This document shows, piece after piece, positions 27,355 through 33,748 of a stretch of DNA of 34,052 nt. Each line of letters starts with the position of its first letter. Positions within the stretch are counted from its first letter, which is position 1. The notes beneath the pieces were generated by a model. That model did no database searches. It saw only the letters and a program-made list of their open reading frames with translations, and had not been told where the DNA came from. The translations under genes and the position numbers were made by a program. The stretch covers positions 1 to 34,052 of the forward strand of contig JAURYH010000049.1 of the NCBI GenBank assembly GCA_030653975.1, in the 5' to 3' direction. The stretch is from Hydrogenophaga sp. Lineage in GTDB: Bacteria; Pseudomonadota; Gammaproteobacteria; Burkholderiales; Burkholderiaceae_C.

Positions 27355-27959
27355 TGCTTGTTGAAGTCGACTGTCGGTGGTGCGGAAATGGCGGCTTCGT
27401 TCTCCACCTGGAAGCCGGCCTTGGGCGCGTAGCTGAAGACCATGGCGGTCAGGTTGGTCGGGAAGCTGCGTGCGAGCACGTTGTATTCCTGGATGGCCTG
27501 GATGTAACGGTTGCGGGCCACGGTGATGCGGTTCTCGGTGCCTTCGAGCTGCACGCGCAGGTCGCTAAAGGCCTGGTTGGCCTTCAGGTTGGGGTACTGC
27601 TCAACGACCACCATCAGGCGGCTCAGCGCGCTGCTCACCTCACCCTGCGCGGCCTGGAATTTCTGCATCGCGGCCGGGTCGTTCAGCATCTCCGGCGTCA
27701 TCTGGATCGAGGTGGCCCTGGAGCGCGCTTCGATCACCTTGGTCAGCGTCTCCTGCTCGAAGTTGGCCTCACCCTTGACCGTGGCGACGATGTTGGGGAT
27801 CAGGTCGGCACGGCGCTGGTACTGGTTCAGCACCTCGGACCAGGCGGACTTGCTCTGCTCGTCCAGGCGCTGGAAATCGTTGTAGCCGCAACCGCTGAGG
27901 CCGGCCATGAGGAACAGGGCCAGGGCCCAGGTTGTCAAAGGTTTGATCAAGGTGCGCAT
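27351..27959 (-). CDS. lemA: LemA family lipoprotein
   Basis: A 202-residue LemA protein with a lipoprotein signal (MAGLSGC, lipidated Cys24). A helical bundle follows: CGYNDFQRLDEQSKSAWSEVLNQYQRRADLIPNIVATVKG, then LSRLMVVVEQYPNLKANQAFSDLRVQLEGTENRITVARNRYIQAIQEYN, the family's strongest signatures. LemA proteins are found with TPM-domain proteins across bacteria; their role is unknown. The ATG at 27959 has a very good GGAGGACCC ribosome binding site. It is the first gene of the lemA-TPM-TPM operon and is divergent from an NTF2-like gene. Confidence 0.93.
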   Translation of the reverse strand: MRTLIKPLTTWALALFLMAGLSGCGYNDFQRLDEQSKSAWSEVLNQYQRRADLIPNIVATVKGEANFEQETLTKVIEARSRATSIQMTPEMLNDPAAMQKFQAAQGEVSSALSRLMVVVEQYPNLKANQAFSDLRVQLEGTENRITVARNRYIQAIQEYNVLARSFPTNLTAMVFSYAPKAGFQVENEAAISAPPTVDFNKQ

Positions 27960-28155
27960 GGGTCCTCCGAAGGCGTTGGCCAGAATGGGGCAGGCGGAGT
28001 CGAGGCCTGCTGTCGGGCCACTATACCTGTGGCGCGTGGCAGCCCCTTGCCGCCAGACCCCGGCAAGGAACCGGCCAGTGTTCACGGTCGAGTCGTGCAG
28101 GGGAAACCGGCGCCCGTTGCCCCCGGCGCAACGGGCAAGCGGCAAAATGGCGGCC

Positions 28156-28593
28156 ATGCGCAAAACCAAACTGCCTCCCAGCTCTCCCGACGACACCGAG
28201 CAGGCGTTCTACGACGCCCTGCAGCACGCCGATCTCGAGCGACTCATGGCCTGCTGGGCCGACGAGGACGACATCGTCTGCGTGCACCCCGGGGGCCCTC
28301 GGATGGTGGGGCATGCCGCGGTGCGTGCAGCGTTCGAGGCACTGTTTGCCAACGGCAGTGTCAAGGCCCATCCGGAAAAGGTGCGCCGTCTGGATGCGGG
28401 CAGTTGCAGTGTGCACAGCGTGGTCGAGCGCGTGGAGGTGTTGAGCGACGACGGGCTGCAGCACGCCTGGGTGGTCGCCACCAACGTCTACGCCAAGACG
28501 GCACAGGGCTGGCGCCTGATGGCCCACCACGCCAGTCCCGGTTCCCGCACCGAGCCGCCCGAGGTTCTGACCGCGCCGCCGGTCCTGCACTGA
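28156..28593 (+). CDS. NTF2-like (SnoaL/DUF4440-type) protein
   Basis: About 145 residues with a single NTF2-like cone fold: DDTEQAFYDALQHADLERLMACWADEDDIVCVHPGGPRMVGHAAVRAAFEALFAN, followed by strands ending in NVYAKTAQGWRLMAHHASPG. The ACWADEDDIVCVHPGG and WRLMAHHAS segments are shared by small ketosteroid-isomerase-like proteins common in Burkholderiales. Catalysis is not established. An ATG nine nt upstream (28147) is in frame and equally possible. The gene is followed by an extragenic repeat and a hydrolase. Confidence 0.82.
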   Translation: MRKTKLPPSSPDDTEQAFYDALQHADLERLMACWADEDDIVCVHPGGPRMVGHAAVRAAFEALFANGSVKAHPEKVRRLDAGSCSVHSVVERVEVLSDDGLQHAWVVATNVYAKTAQGWRLMAHHASPGSRTEPPEVLTAPPVLH

Positions 28594-28617
28594 TCGTGCA
28601 ACCAGGATGAAACGACT

Positions 28618-28683
28618 CCCACGCTCGCTTCGCTCGCTGCCCCCCGAGGGAAGCGCGCCCATGGATTCGGGCGGCCGGGCGCC
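28618..28683. repeat. GC-rich extragenic palindromic repeat, copy 2
   Basis: The sequence CCCACGCTCGCTTCGCTCGCTGCCCCCCGAGGG, followed by GGGCGGCCGGGCGCC, has the same order of elements as copy 1. It lies between the NTF2-like and YheT-like genes. Confidence 0.7.
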
Positions 28684-28689
28684 AGTGAC

Positions 28690-29697
28690 ATGAGACGCGA
28701 GCCGCTGTCCGCCGGGATGGACGGCTACCGCGCGCCCTGGTGGCTGCCGGGCGGCCATGCGCAGACGCTGTGGGCGGCGTTGTATGCCCAGCGCCATTTC
28801 GGGCCGGCGCCCGTTTGGCAACGCACCCGCTGGGACACGCCCGATGGTGATTTCATCGATGTGGACATGGCCGCGCACACCGTCGCGCCTCTCGCCCCCT
28901 TGCTGGTGTTGTTTCATGGGCTGGAAGGTTCGTCGGCCAGCCAGTACGCCGTCGCCTTCGCCGACTTTGCCGCATCGCAGGGGCTGGCCTTTGCCGTGCC
29001 CCACTTTCGCGGCTGTTCGGGCGAGATCAACCGCGCACCCCGCGCCTACCATTCGGGTGATTTTCAGGAGATCGATTGGATCCTCAACCGCCTCGCCGCC
29101 GAGCACCCGGGTCGCCCCTTGCTGGCGGTCGGCGTCTCGCTGGGCGGCAATGCGTTGCTGCGCTGGGCGGGCGAGATGGGCGAGGGCGCCGCACACACCG
29201 TGCGTGCGGTGGCCGCCGTGTGCTCGCCGCTGGACCTTGCTGCGGGTGGTCACGCCATCGGGCGCGGCTTCAACCGCCTGGTCTACACGCGCATGTTCCT
29301 CGCCTCCATGGTGCCCAAGGCCTTGCGCAAGCTGGCGCAGTACCCGGGACTGTTCGACCGCGAGGCCTTGCTGGCGGCGCGCGACCTCTACACCTTCGAC
29401 AACCTGTTCACCGCCCCGCTGCACGGGTTTCGAGACACCGAGGACTACTGGGCGCGCGCATCGGCCAAGCCCCTGCTGGCGCAGATCCGCGTGCCAGCGC
29501 TGGCCCTCAACGCGCTCAATGACCCTTTTGTGCCCGCTGGTTCGCTGCCGAATTCGCAAGACGCCGGACCCTGCGTTACGCTGTGGCAACCGGCGCAGGG
29601 TGGGCACGTGGGCTTCCCGGCTTCGCGCCCGCTGCTGCGCAGCCATGTGCGCGCCATGCCCGAAGCCGTCGGCCGCTGGCTGCTGGCGATGATTTGA
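28690..29697 (+). CDS. YheT-family alpha/beta hydrolase
   Basis: A 335-residue alpha/beta hydrolase. It begins with YRAPWWLPGGHAQTLWAAL, the YheT/AbhD-type N-terminus. The nucleophile elbow GVSLG has Ser150. The acid is Asp278 in LNALNDPFVP, and the base is His306 in QGGHVGF, giving a full catalytic triad. LLVLFHGLEGSSASQYA contains the oxyanion region. The natural substrate is unknown; relatives act as esterases or lipases. The start at 28690 directly follows an extragenic repeat and lacks a strong ribosome binding site. A third repeat copy follows the stop. Confidence 0.92.
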   Translation: MRREPLSAGMDGYRAPWWLPGGHAQTLWAALYAQRHFGPAPVWQRTRWDTPDGDFIDVDMAAHTVAPLAPLLVLFHGLEGSSASQYAVAFADFAASQGLAFAVPHFRGCSGEINRAPRAYHSGDFQEIDWILNRLAAEHPGRPLLAVGVSLGGNALLRWAGEMGEGAAHTVRAVAAVCSPLDLAAGGHAIGRGFNRLVYTRMFLASMVPKALRKLAQYPGLFDREALLAARDLYTFDNLFTAPLHGFRDTEDYWARASAKPLLAQIRVPALALNALNDPFVPAGSLPNSQDAGPCVTLWQPAQGGHVGFPASRPLLRSHVRAMPEAVGRWLLAMI

Positions 29698-29776
29698 CCC
29701 ACCCCCGCCGTGCTGCGCGCGACCCCCTTCAGGGGGGGCGGCACTGGCGGCCCGGCGAAGCCGGCTCCGCGCTGCC
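29698..29776. repeat. GC-rich extragenic palindromic repeat, copy 3
   Basis: CCCACCCCCGCCGTGCTGCGCGCGACCCCCTTCAGGGGGG is followed by GGCGGCCCGGCG, again the GCTGCGCG, C5/G5 stem and GGCGGCCCGGCG order of copies 1 and 2. It is more diverged and lies right after the hydrolase stop. Confidence 0.65.
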
Positions 29777-29847
29777 CTTGGAACGACTTCCCCTTTGCTG
29801 GCATTGACTTGTGTCTCGCGCGCCTGAAACGGGTTGTAATCCACGGT

Positions 29848-30453
29848 ATGGATGACATCGTCAAAGCCGCCCTCGCCAAATGGCCCAACGTGCCGCACTG
29901 TTACGGCTGGTTGGGACTCGACGCCCGTGGCAACTGGTACATGCGCGACGACCGTTGCCAGGCCGCCGGCCCGTTTGCGCTGGCCGAGGGCGACGAGGGC
30001 GCCGCCAGCAAGGGCTCCCTGCTCAAACACGAGAAGCTCATCGAATTCATCCACCGCAATTACGCCGCGGATGAGCAAGGGCAATGGTTCTTCCAGAACG
30101 GTCCGCAGCGGGTGTACGTTGAGCTGGAAAACACACCCTTCATCTGGCGCTTGCAGCCTGATGGTCGGGTGCGGGCACACACGGGTCCCGATGCCGGCGA
30201 GGTGCAGCAGTGCCTGCTGGACGAACAGGGCCGCCTGTACCTCGTGACCACCATGGGTCTGGGTCTCGTGCACACCAGCGACATGGCGCTGGCGGCCGAC
30301 GCCGTGGAGCTGGGGCGCTGGGTGCCCGAGCCGGTGCAATGGCTTGCGCTGTCGAACGACCGGGGCTTTGTGCGCAGCCCGCAGCGCTTGCACGCCGCGC
30401 AAAGCCGCACAGGCGATCACCTCCCAAGTGACATGCACGGAGCACGCGGTTGA
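29848..30453 (+). CDS. Conserved protein of unknown function (Burkholderiales type)
   Basis: A 201-residue soluble protein starting MDDIVKAALAKWPNVPHCYGWLGLDARGNWYMRDD. I recall close relatives in many Burkholderiales genomes, annotated as a domain of unknown function in the DUF294x series; the exact family number is uncertain. KGSLLKHEKLIEFIHRNYAADEQGQWFFQNGPQRVYVELENTPFIWRL is the conserved centre. There is no signal peptide, membrane segment or catalytic motif. The ATG at 29848 is chosen by the conserved N-terminus. Its 3' end meets a bidirectional terminator shared with the cytochrome c5 gene. Confidence 0.82.
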   Translation: MDDIVKAALAKWPNVPHCYGWLGLDARGNWYMRDDRCQAAGPFALAEGDEGAASKGSLLKHEKLIEFIHRNYAADEQGQWFFQNGPQRVYVELENTPFIWRLQPDGRVRAHTGPDAGEVQQCLLDEQGRLYLVTTMGLGLVHTSDMALAADAVELGRWVPEPVQWLALSNDRGFVRSPQRLHAAQSRTGDHLPSDMHGARG

Positions 30454-30461
30454 CGACAGAC

Positions 30462-30494
30462 GCAAAAAAGCCGGTCAGTGACCGGCTTTTTTGC
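30462..30494. terminator. Bidirectional intrinsic terminator
   Basis: GCAAAAAAGCCGGT (30462-30475) pairs with ACCGGCTTTTTTGC (30481-30494) around CAGTG, a 14-bp stem whose A/T part gives a six-T run on both strands. It serves the convergent unknown-function and cytochrome c5 genes. Confidence 0.95.
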
Positions 30495-30519
30495 ATGGCA
30501 GCGGACAAGCCGCGCCAGC

Positions 30520-31056
30520 TTATTTGACCGCCGCCAGAATGAACTCGACGGCCGAGTGGATCTCGGCGTCCGACGCTGCGGAACCGCCCTTGGGGGGCAT
30601 CGCGCCCTTGCCTTTGATGACGCTGGCGGTCAGCGCATCCAGGCCGCTGCCCAGACGCGGGCCCCAGGCGGCCTTGTCGCCGAACTTGGGCGCACCGGCC
30701 ACACCGGCCACATGGCAAGCCGCGCAGGCCTTGTTGTAAAGCGCCTCACCGCTGAGTGCGGCGGTGGGTGCGGTCGCGGCCGCGCCGTCAGCGGCGGGAG
30801 CAGCGCCCGAAGCGGCCAGGGCGGCAGCGATCGTTTCGGCATCACCCAGCATCACCGTGCCCACGCGCTGGATGCGCTGGGCGGTGGCGAGTTCGGGGTC
30901 CACCGCACCAGCAGCCGGCTTGTCGCCCGAGGTGACGTAGTACACCAGGCCGATGATGATGAAGATCGGGGCGACAAACGAGAAAAACGATGTCCAGAGC
31001 AACTGGGCAGGGGTTTTGATCGGGCCGGTGTGGGAATCGTGCGCGTGATCGCTCAT
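30520..31056 (-). CDS. Membrane-anchored cytochrome c5 family protein
   Basis: A 178-residue protein with a His/Asp-rich N-terminus (MSDHAHDSHTGPIK) and one membrane helix (WTSFFSFVAPIFIIIGLVYYV, about 21-41). An Ala-rich linker follows, then a C-terminal class I cytochrome c domain. Haem attaches at CAACH (Cys111, Cys114, His115), and the likely Met ligand is Met153 in KGAMPPKGG. The SDAEIHSAVEFIL C-terminus is typical of the c5 group. It probably carries electrons in the periplasm to a terminal oxidase. GGACACC precedes the ATG. It is convergent with the unknown-function gene. Confidence 0.93.
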   Translation of the reverse strand: MSDHAHDSHTGPIKTPAQLLWTSFFSFVAPIFIIIGLVYYVTSGDKPAAGAVDPELATAQRIQRVGTVMLGDAETIAAALAASGAAPAADGAAATAPTAALSGEALYNKACAACHVAGVAGAPKFGDKAAWGPRLGSGLDALTASVIKGKGAMPPKGGSAASDAEIHSAVEFILAAVK

Positions 31057-31182
31057 GGTGTCCTCAAGAATGGCGGAACGGGGCCAGGATGGGTGGGGCA
31101 GGCCGTGCCCGGCCAAGCGCCGGACAGCCCGTGATTATAGCCAAACCCCCCTTGCCGAAGACTTGCACCAGGGCTCGCCTGA

Positions 31183-31188
31183 TAGAAT
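31183..31188 (+). promoter_or_regulatory. Candidate -10 element of the tRNA-Arg unit
   Basis: TAGAAT lies 12 nt upstream of the tRNA-like partial copy. GACTTG at 31160-31165 could be a poor -35 at 17 bp. It is positioned for the broken copy rather than the intact tRNA 94 nt downstream. Confidence 0.45.
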
Positions 31189-31199
31189 CGAACGCTGTT

Positions 31200-31252
31200 G
31201 CGGCTGTAGCTCAGTGGATAGAGTATTGGCCTCCGAAGCCTATGGTCACGGG
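31200..31252 (+). pseudogene. Decayed 5' partial copy of tRNA-Arg(CCG)
   Basis: The first 41 nt match the intact tRNA at 31294 with one difference (T for C in the anticodon stem), including the full D-arm and the CTCCGAA anticodon loop. Similarity then fades through the variable loop into the T-arm, and no matching 3' acceptor strand or CCA is present. The T-for-C change and the changed 3' anticodon-stem bases break one pair. It lies exactly 94 nt upstream of the intact copy. Confidence 0.85.
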
Positions 31253-31293
31253 CCCGGCATGCAACAATTCGACTATTGGTCTCCTTACAGCAT

Positions 31294-31369
31294 GCGGCTG
31301 TAGCTCAGTGGATAGAGTATCGGCCTCCGAAGCCGAGGGTCGTGGGTTCGATCCCCGCCAGCCGCACCA
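31294..31369 (+). tRNA. tRNA-Arg (anticodon CCG)
   Basis: A complete 76-nt cloverleaf. Acceptor GCGGCTG pairs with CAGCCGC. The D-stem is GCTC/GAGT, and the anticodon stem TCGGC/GCCGA encloses loop CTCCGAA (anticodon CCG, reading CGG). The T-stem GTGGG/CCCGC has loop TTCGATC. The discriminator A and the CCA end are encoded. It is preceded by a broken copy of its own 5' half and followed by a 7-bp hairpin. Confidence 0.96.
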
Positions 31370-31382
31370 AAATCAATGACAT

Positions 31383-31406
31383 ACGTGGGTTTCTTGTGGC
31401 CCACGT
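31383..31406 (+). terminator. Hairpin after tRNA-Arg
   Basis: ACGTGGG (31383-31389) pairs with CCCACGT (31400-31406) around a 10-nt loop, starting 14 nt after the tRNA. There is no T-run, so it could be a 3' processing or weak terminator structure. Confidence 0.4.
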
Positions 31407-31821
31407 GACTGTCAAAGTTGTCCCGATGACGCAAAAGCCGTGGTGGTACTGGGCCACAGGGCAAATGGACTTGTGGTCACGGCAAGAAGCTCTACATCAC
31501 CATGGCCCGTCTATGGCCCACGCGTAGCCCATGACTTTGATCAGCTGGCATATCTGGGCTGACTATTGACGATAGGCTCATGGCCCCGGATGTTGACCTG
31601 ACTGACAGGCAACTTTGCAGCGATTGCTGACGGCGGGTTCTGACCAGCGTGCTCACGTTGACTGCCACGAAACGGCTGTTAGGTACGGCAACCGGCGCTT
31701 GCCCGAATGGCGGCTACACGAGGTACTGCGGACATAGGGCATCCGTGACCCGACAGGCGCCGCACCTCTCTGTCCCGTGCCCTCCCAGGCAAGCCGGCAG
31801 CAGCAGCCATTGCGACAGTCG

Positions 31822-31835
31822 TTGATCGAGATCAA
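31822..31835. promoter_or_regulatory. FNR/ANR-type binding palindrome
   Basis: TTGATCGAGATCAA is a perfect match to the FNR consensus TTGAT-N4-ATCAA. Its centre is 54.5 nt upstream of the ATG of the small secreted protein at 31883. TAGAAT at 31871-31876 could be the -10, which would put the start of transcription almost at the ATG; the spacing does not match the classical -41.5 site. Confidence 0.7.
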
Positions 31836-31882
31836 ACGCAAAAATCTGCTCCATATCCGCAACGACCGCCTAGAATCCGCCC

Positions 31883-32251
31883 ATGCGTCTGCTCATCGCC
31901 CTGCTGCTGTGCCTGGCCATCCCGCTCCAGGGTTGGGCTGCGGGCGCAGTTGCGCAGGCGCCTTGCCCAATGGGCGACATGATGGCGATGCAAGCCGACA
32001 CCGCCAGCGAAGCGTTGGCAGACCCCGGTGTGATGGCCGGCCTCGCTGACTGCTGCAATGACGCGGCGACCGCAGCGCTCACCGGCAAACTCTGCAAAAC
32101 CGGTCAAGAATGCCAAGTGCCCACCGGCTGGCTCGCACCGCACTCTCAGCCTGTCGTTCAGGCCATCCCGATGAGCGTCTCGCTCGTGGCTGACACGCCC
32201 ACACCGCCACGCGGTGCTCCCGCCAGCGTCTGGCGCCCCCCCGCTCTCTGA
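31883..32251 (+). CDS. Small secreted Cys/Met-containing protein of unknown function
   Basis: A 122-residue protein with a Sec signal peptide (MRLLIALLLCLAIPLQGWAAG). The mature part has Met/Cys groups suited to soft-metal binding: CPMGDMMAMQ near the N-terminus, then DCCNDAATAALTGKLCKTGQEC, five further cysteines. A proline-rich tail follows. I do not recognise a family, although small proteins of this kind lie upstream of cus-type operons in related bacteria. The next gene is a CusC-like outer membrane factor 108 nt downstream, so a periplasmic copper or silver role is inferred. No ribosome binding site is seen before the ATG; translation could be leaderless. Confidence 0.75.
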   Translation: MRLLIALLLCLAIPLQGWAAGAVAQAPCPMGDMMAMQADTASEALADPGVMAGLADCCNDAATAALTGKLCKTGQECQVPTGWLAPHSQPVVQAIPMSVSLVADTPTPPRGAPASVWRPPAL

Positions 32252-32359
32252 CTCCGTTGATCCGGTCTGCGCGCCGCTGCTGAGGCTGGCGCGCTGTCCG
32301 TGACGTGGCTGCCCGCCTGTGGCGCGCGCAGCCCATGTTCATCTTCATGGAGCAGAGAT

Positions 32360-33748
32360 ATGCAAGCCCTCCAAACGGCCAGAAGCCGACCCCCGAGGCC
32401 GGTGAATCGCGACGTCGCGCCCACCCGCCTCTTCAACACCACCGCCCTGCTGATCGCCCTGATGTTGGGCGTGCCATTGCCCGGCTTCGCATCGGACATC
32501 GAGCCGCTCGGCCTGGCTGCGGCCGTTCAGGCCGCGCTGGCCCGTTCGCAGGCACTGAGTGCCCAAGATGCCGCAGCCCGTTCGGCACGCGAGGCTGCCG
32601 TGGCCGCCGGCGAGCGGCCCGACCCGGTGCTTCGCCTGTCGCTGGAAAATTTGCCCATCGAAGGCGAAGAACGCTTCAGCACCACGCGTGATTTCATGAC
32701 CAGCAAATCGGTGTCGCTGATGCAGACACTGCCCAGCCAGGCCAAGCGCCAGATCCGCACCCAGCGCTTTGAAGCCGAGGCCCACGTGGCACTGGCCACG
32801 CGCGCCCAGCGCGCGGCCAGCGTGCAGCGCGACACCGCCCTGGCCTGGCTGGAGCGGCAGGCGCAGGAACAGCGTGTGGCGCTGTTGCGCGCGCAACTGA
32901 CCGAGAGCCGCCTGCAGGTCCAGGCCGCTGAAGCCGCAGTACGCAGTGGCCAGCCCGATGGCACGGGAACGCCGCCCGCAGACACGCTGAGCGCGCGCGA
33001 CGCAGTCGCTCAGGTTCAGCAGGCTTTGCTGGGCGCCGAGGCCGAGCTGCACAACGCCCGCCAGGCGCTGTCCCGCTGGACCGGAACCCCCGCTGACCAA
33101 CCGCTCGCTGCCGCGCCCGCAGGGACCCTGCAGGCGCTGACAAACGCCGACATGGCGGTGCGGCAGCAACAGCACCCGGACCTGACGGTGCTCAGCGCCA
33201 GCGAGAGCGCCGCCGAGGCCGATGCCGAGCTGGCACGGCAGGAGCGCCAGCCCGACTGGAGCGTCGAGCTGATGTTCAGCCAGCGCCGCCCGCGCTACGC
33301 CAACATGGTGTCGCTGGCCGTGTCGGTGCCGCTGGCGTGGGACCGCGCGCAACGCCAGGACCGGGAACTGGCCGCGCGCCTGGCGCGTGTCGATGAACTG
33401 CGCGCCGAGCGCGAAGAACGCGCCCGCGAAACGCTCGCCGAAACCGAACGCTGGCAGGTCGCCTGGCGCGCCGGCCTGGCGCAGCTCGCGCTGCTCGACC
33501 GGGAACGCCTGCCGCTGGCCCGCCAGCGCGTGCAGCTGACGCTGGCCGCCTACCGGGGCGGCAGCGCCCGGCTGGCCGATGTGCTCGCCGAGCGGCGCGC
33601 AGCGCTGGCTCTGGAGATGGAGCGCATCGATCTGCAGCTGTCCACCGCGCGCCTGTGGGCGCAACTCGAATACCTCATCCCCGGCAGCGCGCCCCAGGTG
33701 GCCGCCGCTACCGCCCCGACACCGGTTTTTAGCGGACCGACCCCATGA
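32360..33748 (+). CDS. TolC-family outer membrane factor (CusC-like)
   Basis: A 462-residue outer membrane efflux protein. The N-terminal signal region is LFNTTALLIALMLGVPLPGFAS. Two repeats of long helical hairpins follow (LGLAAAVQAALARSQALSAQDAAARSAREAAVAAGERPDPVLRLSLENLPI; QPDWSVELMFSQRRPRYANMVSLAVSVPLAWD), which is the OEP/TolC trimer architecture. The C-terminal half contains the periplasmic coiled coil and QLTLAAYRGGSARLADVLAERRAAL. Metal-efflux CusC relatives share this layout. GGAG at 32349-32352 precedes the ATG. The stop overlaps the adaptor gene by 4 nt. Specificity for copper or silver is inferred from the neighbours. Confidence 0.88.
   Translation: MQALQTARSRPPRPVNRDVAPTRLFNTTALLIALMLGVPLPGFASDIEPLGLAAAVQAALARSQALSAQDAAARSAREAAVAAGERPDPVLRLSLENLPIEGEERFSTTRDFMTSKSVSLMQTLPSQAKRQIRTQRFEAEAHVALATRAQRAASVQRDTALAWLERQAQEQRVALLRAQLTESRLQVQAAEAAVRSGQPDGTGTPPADTLSARDAVAQVQQALLGAEAELHNARQALSRWTGTPADQPLAAAPAGTLQALTNADMAVRQQQHPDLTVLSASESAAEADAELARQERQPDWSVELMFSQRRPRYANMVSLAVSVPLAWDRAQRQDRELAARLARVDELRAEREERARETLAETERWQVAWRAGLAQLALLDRERLPLARQRVQLTLAAYRGGSARLADVLAERRAALALEMERIDLQLSTARLWAQLEYLIPGSAPQVAAATAPTPVFSGPTP

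Larger units (their letters stand above)
31370..31882. other. Gene-free stretch between tRNA-Arg and the efflux operon
   Basis: About 510 nt in which I see no convincing gene on either strand. Open frames are short, lack start signals and give no recognisable motif. The composition looks less GC-rich than the flanking coding DNA. A position directly 3' of a tRNA is a common integration spot, but no integrase remnant, direct repeat of the tRNA 3' end or insertion sequence was found. It contains the hairpin at 31383-31406 and, near its end, the FNR-type palindrome at 31822-31835. Confidence 0.6.

Noticed and set aside
28021..30465. An 814-codon minus-strand open frame opposite the NTF2-like, hydrolase and unknown-function genes
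   Set aside because: Composition is not protein-like, and all three plus-strand genes have clear family motifs.
31370..31530. Possible integrase remnant after the tRNA gene
   Set aside because: Translations in all frames give only short stretches such as HGKKLYITMARLW with no integrase motif, and no repeat of the tRNA 3' end was found downstream.
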